Assembly (NCBI GenBank): GCA_030040625.1
Contig: JASHTI010000106.1
Coordinates: 1 to 30,024 of the forward strand
Direction of reading: 5' to 3'
Origin: Thermoplasmata archaeon
GTDB lineage: Archaea > Thermoplasmatota > Thermoplasmata > Lutacidiplasmatales > UBA184
DNA length: 30,024 nucleotides
This document shows positions 24,242 through 30,024 of the stretch, one piece after another. The notes below the pieces were generated by a model that had not been told where the DNA came from, ran no database searches, and worked only from the letters and a program-made list of their open reading frames with translations. A program made the position numbers and the translations under genes. How positions within the stretch are numbered: the first letter of the stretch is position 1; the number at the start of each line of letters is the position of its first letter.

Positions 24242-24285
24242 GTGGGCGGGCCGCCGGCGCCGCGGCTGCGCCTGCACTCCATCCC

Positions 24286-24294
24286 TTATATCCC
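24286..24294 (+). promoter_or_regulatory. TATA box (TTATAT) for the zinc-ribbon gene
   Basis: TTATAT in an otherwise GC-rich divergent spacer, 36-40 bases before ATG 24326. Confidence 0.6.
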
Positions 24295-24325
24295 ACCCCC
24301 GACGAGCCGTCGTTCGCAGGCGCCG

Positions 24326-24910
24326 ATGGCCGCATTGGTCGAGCCTCCGAGGGCGAGGCCGCGCGTTCCCGAGCCGAGTCGCTACCCGGGACTCACGGAC
24401 GAGGAGCGCGGGCTCGACCCCGTTCCGTACGCCCGGCCGACCGTGGAGGTACGCCCGGCTCCGACCCCTCCGCTCGAGCTCGGCCCGCCACCTCCTCTCT
24501 GGGTCGCGCCGAGCGAGGTCCCCGCGGCCGATCGCTCCGGCGGCTTCTTCGACGCGCCGGCCGCGCTCGAGACGATCGAGCCCGACCCGCCGCCCCCGGC
24601 GGGGCTCTTCGACGTTCCCGGCCTGCTCGAGCGACTCTGGCTCGCCCGCGCCCTTGAGGCCGGCCGGGACCGGCCGACCCGCGCGGCCCCGTCCGTGCCG
24701 GCACCGCCCCGGGCGTCCGTGGAAGCGCCCAGCGGGGCGGAGACCCGCTACGGGCTCTCGGCCGAGCGCCGGCCGCATGAACCCGAACCGGCGACCGCCG
24801 GGCCCGCGGTCCCGCGCCCGATCGGTTGGATCTGCCCGCAGTGCTACCTGACGAACGACGCCGGGGCGGCGAGCTGCCGAGGCTGCCGCCGTCCGGCGGT
24901 CCGCCCCTAG
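24326..24910 (+). CDS. proline-rich protein with C-terminal zinc ribbon
   Basis: A 194-residue protein: a disordered Pro/Arg/Glu-rich body (residues 1-165) with short hydrophobic patches such as GLFDVPGLLERLWLARALE, then a RanBP2-like zinc finger at the C-terminus, CPQC (about 173-176) and CRGC (about 187-190), in a context starting GWICPQCYLTN. This finger type binds RNA or protein partners. No enzymatic domain is seen. It has its own TATA box and is convergent with DUF885, 13 bases apart. Its design recalls the small protein at 26608-26886. Confidence 0.72.
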   Translation: MAALVEPPRARPRVPEPSRYPGLTDEERGLDPVPYARPTVEVRPAPTPPLELGPPPPLWVAPSEVPAADRSGGFFDAPAALETIEPDPPPPAGLFDVPGLLERLWLARALEAGRDRPTRAAPSVPAPPRASVEAPSGAETRYGLSAERRPHEPEPATAGPAVPRPIGWICPQCYLTNDAGAASCRGCRRPAVRP

Positions 24911-24923
24911 CGGCCCCGCTCGC

Positions 24924-26555
24924 TCACGACGGCGCGGGCGCCAGCTCGACGATCCGGTCGATCAGCCCCACGGGGGGCGCGCCGGCGCCGAGGAGGGCGT
25001 CGTGGAAGGGCCGCAGCCGCCCGTGGAACTTCGCGTCGAGGAACCGTCGGCGGGCGTTGAGGATCGCGAGCTTGCCGAGCGTGTAGCAGAAGTACTCCGG
25101 GTTGAACGTCCCCCGGACCGCTTCGCGCTCGGCGGGCAGCTGCTCGAAGTGCGCCTCGGTGCGGAACAGCTCCGTCGCGCGGGCGACGCTCCAGCCGTCG
25201 GTGTGCATCCCGATCGAGGCGAGCAACCGGCAGTCCCGGAGGAGGGCGTCGTGGATCTGGGCGACCTCCGAGGCCCAGTGACCGGCCCCGAGCCCCGCCT
25301 CGATGGCGAGCTGCTCGGTGTAGTGCGCCCAGCCCTCGCTGAACGACGGGGAGATGTAGACCTTCCGCGCGAGCGAGCCGGAGCTCGCCCGGAAGTGCAG
25401 GAACTGCAGGTAGTGGCCGGGATAGACCTCGTGCACGGTCACGTTCCGCAGCAGCGGCCGGTTCAACGAGCGCAGCCACTCCTCCTGCTGGGCGGGGCTC
25501 CAGCTGGGGTCGACCAGCGTGACGTAGTAGATCCCTTCCGGCGTCTTGGTGTCGAACGGTCCGGGCGGGTTCATGCTCGCCGTCGTCCAGGCCCGGCTGT
25601 ACGGCGGGGTCTCCTCGACCCGGCATGACGACGGGGTCGGGATCGTTGCGAGGTCCTGGGCGATCACGAACGCCCGTGTCTCCTCGACGAAGCCCCGGGC
25701 CGTGGCGAGGATGTCGCCGGCCCCGGGGTGGTCGAGCGCGAGCGCGCCGATCAGATCCGCGGGGCTCCGGCCGGCGGCGCGGGCGATCTCGTTGAGCCGG
25801 GCCTGGTTCCGACGCAGGTCCGCGGTGCCGGCGTCCCGGAGCTCGGCGAACGGCGCCTCGATCCCCTCGCGGACGAACAGCAGCTTCTGGAAGCGGGGCG
25901 AGCCGAGGGCGAACTCGGGGCTCGCCCGGGGCTGCTGCTCCTTCAGCCAGGCGACGAACTCCGCCAGCGCCCGCTCCGCGGCGGCCCGCGCCTCCCGGAC
26001 CGGACCGGCGAGCCCGAGGGGGGTGGCGAACTGCTCGGCCTCGCCGAAGTGCGAGGGGAGCTCCGCCGCCATCGTGAGTGCCAGGTCGACGAACGGCCGC
26101 GGCATCGGGTCGGTGAGCCGCCGGCGTCCGTTGGAAAGGAGCGCCGGGGCGTCGGCGAGGATCCGGGTCATCGCGGCGACGCGCTCGGGCGCAGGGGCGT
26201 AGTCGCGGGCGAGGTAGGAGGTCAGCGAGAAGTTGCCGACGTAGGCGAGCGGGTTGCGATCCAGCTCCCGGGCGTCGCGGAGGTCGAAGAGCGGGCTCTC
26301 GAGCAGGAGGCGCAGGAGGAGGCGGTCGATCTGCCGCGCGCCGGAGAGCCCCTGGGGATCGATCCCGTCCAGCTGCCCGAGGAGGCGATCGGCCTCGGAG
26401 GCCCACCTCTCGGTCGCCGCACGGGAAAGGTCCGGCGACCGCCCGTCGTAGGCATGCAGGCCGAGCGCTACGGCGTACGCCGGCTGGAGGACGAACAGGT
26501 GGTCGACGATCTCCTGCTCGATCGGATCGAGCTCCGACGAAGAAGCGCTCGCCAT
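24924..26555 (-). CDS. DUF885 peptidase-like metalloprotein
   Basis: A 543-residue cytoplasmic protein of the DUF885 family, predicted gluzincin-type metallopeptidases. HEVYPGH at 375-381 supplies two His ligands and the catalytic Glu (HExxPGH variant), and the SEGWAHY segment (E407) provides the third ligand; DLGKLAIL-like C-terminal helices (YTLGKLAILNAR) complete the pattern. Family substrates are mostly unknown. No signal peptide. ATG 26555 is chosen since the MASASSSELDP start matches the family N-terminus; a longer frame upstream is low-complexity Arg/Pro. Confidence 0.88.
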   Translation of the reverse strand: MASASSSELDPIEQEIVDHLFVLQPAYAVALGLHAYDGRSPDLSRAATERWASEADRLLGQLDGIDPQGLSGARQIDRLLLRLLLESPLFDLRDARELDRNPLAYVGNFSLTSYLARDYAPAPERVAAMTRILADAPALLSNGRRRLTDPMPRPFVDLALTMAAELPSHFGEAEQFATPLGLAGPVREARAAAERALAEFVAWLKEQQPRASPEFALGSPRFQKLLFVREGIEAPFAELRDAGTADLRRNQARLNEIARAAGRSPADLIGALALDHPGAGDILATARGFVEETRAFVIAQDLATIPTPSSCRVEETPPYSRAWTTASMNPPGPFDTKTPEGIYYVTLVDPSWSPAQQEEWLRSLNRPLLRNVTVHEVYPGHYLQFLHFRASSGSLARKVYISPSFSEGWAHYTEQLAIEAGLGAGHWASEVAQIHDALLRDCRLLASIGMHTDGWSVARATELFRTEAHFEQLPAEREAVRGTFNPEYFCYTLGKLAILNARRRFLDAKFHGRLRPFHDALLGAGAPPVGLIDRIVELAPAPS

Positions 26556-26607
26556 CCCGCCTCGGGAGCGGGGTGTGCTCAAAACGGCTCGTCCCCAGCG
26601 GAAGCGT

Positions 26608-26886
26608 TCACTCGACCCAGGTGACCCGGCAGCGGGGGCACCGGCCCCCGTCGAGCGGGGTTCCGCAGACGAAGCACCGCGGGTACGACGCCGGCGGCGA
26701 ACCCACGGCGGGGACCGGTGGCCGGGAAGGGAGCGGCGGCGGGACCGACGCCGGCGACCCGGGCGACGGCGTGGCGCCGGGCGGTGGGGAAGGCTCCGGC
26801 GCCGGCGGTGCGGGCGGGGAAGCGGGCGGCGGCGGTGGCGCGGCCTCCTCGTCCTTCTCCCTGGGTTTCCGGCGGAACAGGAGCAT
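26608..26886 (-). CDS. small proline-rich zinc-ribbon protein
   Basis: A 92-residue protein: a basic N-terminus (LLFRRKPREKD), a Pro/Ala/Ser-rich linker (residues 15-68), and a C-terminal zinc ribbon with two CxxC pairs (CFVC and CPRC). No membrane helix. Function unknown; the ribbon suggests protein or nucleic-acid binding. ATG 26886 sits 27 bases after a GGATAA box. It lies 52 bases ahead of DUF885 on the same strand and may be co-transcribed with it. Confidence 0.72.
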   Translation of the reverse strand: MLLFRRKPREKDEEAAPPPPPASPPAPPAPEPSPPPGATPSPGSPASVPPPLPSRPPVPAVGSPPASYPRCFVCGTPLDGGRCPRCRVTWVE

Positions 26887-26910
26887 CGCGCCGGCACCGC
26901 GCCGAGCGAC

Positions 26911-26916
26911 TTATCC
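26911..26916 (-). promoter_or_regulatory. TATA-like box for the zinc-ribbon gene
   Basis: Minus-strand GGATAA is centred 27 bases before ATG 26886. Confidence 0.45.
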
Positions 26917-26941
26917 TCCGCGTCGGCGACGCCGGTCATCG

Positions 26942-26946
26942 TTTTT
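26942..26946 (+). promoter_or_regulatory. T-rich promoter element for the RidA gene
   Basis: TTTTT in an otherwise GC-rich spacer is centred 28 bases before ATG 26972, a weak TATA-type match. Confidence 0.35.
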
Positions 26947-26971
26947 GGCCGGTGCGGCTCGACCGGGGCCG

Positions 26972-27436
26972 ATGCGCGCGGTCCCTTCCGAGCGGTTGCA
27001 CGCCCTGGGCCTCGAGCTGCCGCCTCCGCCGACCCCGAAGGGAGCCTACGCGCCGGTCGCGCGCACGGGCCCGTTCGCCTGGGTCTCCGGCCAGATCGCC
27101 TTCGAGAACGGCGCCGTCGTGCGCCCGGGGAAGGTCGACCGCGAGGTGCCGTTCGACGTCGCGCGGGACCTCGCCCGCCGTGCGACGCTCCAGGCGCTCA
27201 GCGCGCTGGCGGCCGCGCTCGGGAGCCTGGACGCCGTGCGCCGCGTCCTGCGGCTCGGGGTGTTCGTCGCCGTCTCCGACGGTTTCCACCGGGAGCACGA
27301 GGTCGCGAACGGCGCCTCCGAGCTCCTCGAGGCGGTCTTCGGCGAGCCGGGCCGCGGCGCCCGCACGACCGTCGGGGTCGTGGGGCTCCCGCTCAACGCC
27401 GCCGTCGAGATCGAGCTGCTCGTGGAGACGGCCTAG
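26972..27436 (+). CDS. RidA/YjgF-family protein
   Basis: A 154-residue trimeric-fold protein of the RidA superfamily: GAYAPVARTGPFAWVSGQIA early, DAVRRVLRLGVFVAVSDGF in the middle, and the closing GARTTVGVVGLPLNAAVEIEL, which fits the subgroup of unknown function (LPxxxxVEIE ending) and not the classic imine deaminases. The key arginine of active RidA enzymes cannot be placed with certainty. It probably forms an operon with fibrillarin, whose start is 7 bases after this stop. Confidence 0.85.
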   Translation: MRAVPSERLHALGLELPPPPTPKGAYAPVARTGPFAWVSGQIAFENGAVVRPGKVDREVPFDVARDLARRATLQALSALAAALGSLDAVRRVLRLGVFVAVSDGFHREHEVANGASELLEAVFGEPGRGARTTVGVVGLPLNAAVEIELLVETA

Positions 27437-27443
27437 GGGGACG

Positions 27444-28100
27444 TTGGAGCCGACCCGCTGGCCGGGCGTCGCGCGCGACGGCCGGGACCTCTACACCCGC
27501 AATCTCGAGCCCGGGACGACGGTCTACGGGGAGGCGCTGCGGAGCGTCGACGGGGTGGAGTACCGCCGCTGGGACCCGTGGCGCTCCAAGCTCGCGGCGG
27601 CGCTGGTGAACGGCGCCTCCGAGGAGATCCTCGGCCGTCCGGACCGGGTGCTGTACCTCGGTGGGGCCCACGGGACGACCGTCAGCCACCTCTCGGACCT
27701 CTGGCCCGACGCCGCGATCTACGTCGTTGAGAAGAGCCCGGCCTCGTTCGCCCCCCTGCTCGCGCTCGCGCGCCGGCGCGCGAACCTGCTGCCGCTCCTG
27801 GCCGACGCGCAGCTCCCGGAACGCTACCGGGCGGACGTGGGCGAGGTGGACCTCCTCTACCAGGACGTCGCCCAGCGCGACCAGGTGCGGATCTTCACCG
27901 AGAACGCCGAAGCGTGCCTCGCGCCCGCCGGCCGGGGGCTCCTGATGCTCAAGGTCCGCTCGGTGACCCAGCGCCGCCCGGCGGCGGCGATCGTTCGCGA
28001 GAGCCGGAGCGGCCTCGGCCGGGCCGGCTGGCGGGTGGCGGAGGAGATCGCGCTGGGCCCGTTCGCTCGCGAGCACGTCGCCTTCGCCGTGCGACGCTAA
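27444..28100 (+). CDS. flpA: fibrillarin, rRNA/tRNA 2'-O-methyltransferase
   Basis: The methyltransferase of archaeal C/D box RNPs, adding 2'-O-methyl groups to RNA at sites chosen by guide RNAs. The 218-residue protein has the early GTTVYGE and YRRWDPWRSKLAAAL segments, the SAM-binding YLGGAHGTTVSHLSDLW (usually LGAASGTT in relatives), VDLLYQDVAQRDQ with the catalytic Asp, and LMLKVRS with the Lys. Start TTG 27444 is required: no ATG or GTG lies ahead of the conserved N-terminal region, and a GGGGGA stretch precedes it. The usual partner gene nop5 is not in this window. Confidence 0.93.
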   Translation: MEPTRWPGVARDGRDLYTRNLEPGTTVYGEALRSVDGVEYRRWDPWRSKLAAALVNGASEEILGRPDRVLYLGGAHGTTVSHLSDLWPDAAIYVVEKSPASFAPLLALARRRANLLPLLADAQLPERYRADVGEVDLLYQDVAQRDQVRIFTENAEACLAPAGRGLLMLKVRSVTQRRPAAAIVRESRSGLGRAGWRVAEEIALGPFAREHVAFAVRR

Positions 28101-28175
28101 CCCCGTCTTCCACCGACCGTCGGGCGACGCGCGGGCAACTCCCCCTGCCCGCTCGGGAGCGCCGGGTGGGGGCAG

Positions 28176-30024
28176 TTGCGGAGCGTCCGCCGGTCGGCCG
28201 CGGGCCTGCTCGTCGTGGGTCTCGCATTGGGGGCGCTCCTCGGACCGCCCGACGCGCCGGCGTCGCACGCACTGCCCCGTCTCGCGGTCGGTCGCCCGGG
28301 GAACGCTACCGTGCCGCCGTCGTTGGTCGTCGATCCCGCCACCTGGTCGCTCGAGAGCGGTGGCAACGTCTCCCTGCGCTCGGTGTGGATCGGGGTCCCA
28401 CCGGGCTGCACCCTCCAGGCGAACTGGTTCCGCTGGACGGTCCAGAACGGCGGCAGCGAAGGGGCGCTGGGCCCTACCAACCAGAGCGTCACCACCTTCC
28501 GCGCCGACGGCGCGGCCACGGGTACCACCGCCATCGCGGCCCGCTCCACGGCGACCCTCCGCTGCGACGGCAACGCGACCGCCCTCACGGAGGTCGCCGT
28601 CGCCAACGTGACCGTGCTCGGCACGGTCGCGCTCGCGAACCTCACGGCCACGCCGAACCCGGTGTCTCCCGGGACCGCCGTGGAGCTCGCCGGGTCGGTG
28701 GTCGGGGGCGTGCCGCCGTACCGGCTCCGGGTCGCGTGGGGGGACGGCACCGAGAGCTGGTCGAACCTCTCGAGCGGGGGACCGTTCGCCGTGGAGCACG
28801 TCTACGGGACGGTCGGCGGCTACGCCCCCTCGCTCCTGCTCCTCGACCGCACGGGCGACGCCGCCGCGGGGGGCTTGGACGAGCCGGTCAACGTGAGCGC
28901 CGGGTTCGCGGCGGCCATCCGCGCCGGGACCCCCGAAGCCGAGGTGGGGGTCCCGGTCGCTTTCGCGGTCACCACGCTCGACGCGCCGTCCGCGTTCTCG
29001 GCGTTCCTCGCCTGCCCCGACGCCGTTCCCGGGACGGCGAACGCCTCGGTCGGTGGGCTCCGCTACCGCTGCGCGTTCGCCGCTCCGGGCGTCATTCCCG
29101 TGACGTTCGAGGCGGCGGCGTCGGGGGCGCCGTACGCGCTCGCCACCGCGCGACTCGAGGAGACCGTCGCGGCCGCTCCGGCACTCGACGCCCGCACGCC
29201 TGCCGCCGCGGGGGAGGTCGGAGCCCTCCTCTACGTGCCGATCGCGCTCGCCGGCGGGGTACCGCCGTTCACGGTGAACTGGTCGCTCGTCGGCGACGGG
29301 GCGACCGGCGAGCTCCGGCTCGCCGCGGACGGCACCGCCTACGTCCCCGTCGTCGCGCGGACCGCGGGGAACTTCGAGTGGTCCGGGGTGGCGGTGGACG
29401 CGTTCGGGATCGCCAGCCCGGTCGCCGTTGCGCCGGTCGACGTCGACCCGGCGTTCGGGCTCGAGGCCTCCGCCCGCACGGTCGTCGCGCCGACTGGGCT
29501 GACGACGGTCAACGTCTCGGCGAGCCTCGTCGGCGGGACCCCCCCCTACGCCTGGGCGTTCGTGCCTACGCAACCGGCCGGCAACGCCTCCCGCCCGGGC
29601 GGTTCGCGCTCCACGCCGGGGTCCTTCGGCTGGAATGCGACGTTCCGGACCGAGGGGTCCCTCGGCATCGAGGTCGTCGCCGTGGATGCCGTCGGCGTCG
29701 ACGACTCGGTGGCGCTCTCCGTGCCGACCGTCGCCCCGCTCCGCGTCGCGGCGGCCGTGAGCGACGCGGGGAACGGTCGTCTCGAGCTGGCGGTCCGCAT
29801 CACCGGCGGCCTACCCCCCTACGCGGTCCGGGTCAACGATAGCGGGGCGGACCTCTGGAACGGGACGGTCTCCGCACCGGGGGGGCAGATGCTGCCGCTG
29901 GGTCCCCTCGCCCCGGGTCCTGCGGCGATCGAGGTCCGCGTCGCCGACGCCCTCGGGGCGGTCGCCTCCGCCGCGGTCGCCGTACAGGTCGCCCGCGCGC
30001 CCGGCACCGGCGCGGGGCCGGGCG
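28176..30024 (+). CDS. large exported repeat protein, partial
   Basis: At least 616 codons with no stop; it runs off the window. Start TTG 28176 follows a GGGTGGGGG Shine-Dalgarno-like stretch and begins a signal peptide (basic RSVRRSAAG, then LLVVGLALGALLG). The rest is beta-rich Ig/PKD-like repeats: the motif GGxPPY/F appears at residues 177, 360, 453 and 544 (GGVPPY, GGVPPF, GGTPPY, GGLPPY), with a period of about 92 residues. The first repeat has a PKD-like WGDGT. About fifteen N-glycosylation sequons occur. It is likely a surface adhesin or cell-wall protein, attached through a part not yet seen. Confidence 0.85.
   Translation, partial: MRSVRRSAAGLLVVGLALGALLGPPDAPASHALPRLAVGRPGNATVPPSLVVDPATWSLESGGNVSLRSVWIGVPPGCTLQANWFRWTVQNGGSEGALGPTNQSVTTFRADGAATGTTAIAARSTATLRCDGNATALTEVAVANVTVLGTVALANLTATPNPVSPGTAVELAGSVVGGVPPYRLRVAWGDGTESWSNLSSGGPFAVEHVYGTVGGYAPSLLLLDRTGDAAAGGLDEPVNVSAGFAAAIRAGTPEAEVGVPVAFAVTTLDAPSAFSAFLACPDAVPGTANASVGGLRYRCAFAAPGVIPVTFEAAASGAPYALATARLEETVAAAPALDARTPAAAGEVGALLYVPIALAGGVPPFTVNWSLVGDGATGELRLAADGTAYVPVVARTAGNFEWSGVAVDAFGIASPVAVAPVDVDPAFGLEASARTVVAPTGLTTVNVSASLVGGTPPYAWAFVPTQPAGNASRPGGSRSTPGSFGWNATFRTEGSLGIEVVAVDAVGVDDSVALSVPTVAPLRVAAAVSDAGNGRLELAVRITGGLPPYAVRVNDSGADLWNGTVSAPGGQMLPLGPLAPGPAAIEVRVADALGAVASAAVAVQVARAPGTGAGPG

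Noticed and set aside
1..30024. CRISPR array, insertion sequence or rRNA gene
   Set aside because: No regularly spaced repeats, no inverted-repeat-bounded transposase and no rRNA-like sequence were seen.

Overview
The window is a very GC-rich piece of an archaeal chromosome. The archaeal assignment rests on an archaeal-type UMP kinase, the archaeal/eukaryotic ribosomal protein eS1, fibrillarin, two intron-bearing tRNA genes (Tyr and elongator Met), TATA boxes about 25-30 bases ahead of nearly leaderless start codons, and an archaeal Tad-like type IV pilus machine. A high-GC member of the Thermoplasmatota is my guess from the overall style; I cannot prove it from this window.

Layout. 1-3200 is housekeeping: UMP kinase and adenylate kinase overlapping by 4 bases, tRNA-Tyr with a 36-nt intron, a DUF6159-like membrane protein, tRNA-Gly(CCC) and a double ACT-domain regulator. 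3238-10651 is a five-gene pilus/secretion operon (pilin-like protein, GspE/TadA-like ATPase, two FlaJ/TadC-like platform proteins, a second ATPase), with a DNA methyltransferase 2 bases further on. The operon has a TATA box and a leader that folds into a strong hairpin just before the first start codon. 10648-14514 is a minus-strand block: a small helical protein with its own promoter, and an AAA+ ATPase/VWA protein pair. 14586-15477 carries eS1 and tRNA-Met with a 27-nt intron.

15478-17464 is a foreign-looking stretch with more relaxed composition. It holds the tail of a decayed gene (one frame with two in-frame stops) directly behind tRNA-Met, and a membrane-anchored secreted protein. A 9-base piece of the tRNA-Met 3' end recurs at its far edge. 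17465-20513 is a plus-strand redox/stress group: double-CDGSH iron-sulfur protein, DsbA-like thioredoxin-fold protein, pirin-like cupin and a GNAT acetyltransferase. 20749-26886 is a mixed set: DUF998 membrane protein, alpha/beta hydrolase, an anchored GH12-like glycosidase candidate, a YciI-like protein, a four-helix membrane protein, a DUF885 peptidase-like protein, and two proline-rich zinc-ribbon proteins on either side of the last. 26972-30024 has a RidA-family protein, fibrillarin (flpA) and the start of a large exported protein built of repeats of about 92 residues marked by a GGxPPY motif; it runs off the window.

The genes fit a cell with much surface and secretion investment: a dedicated pilus operon, three exported or anchored proteins rich in N-glycosylation sequons, and membrane proteins of unknown role, interleaved with translation and nucleotide housekeeping genes.
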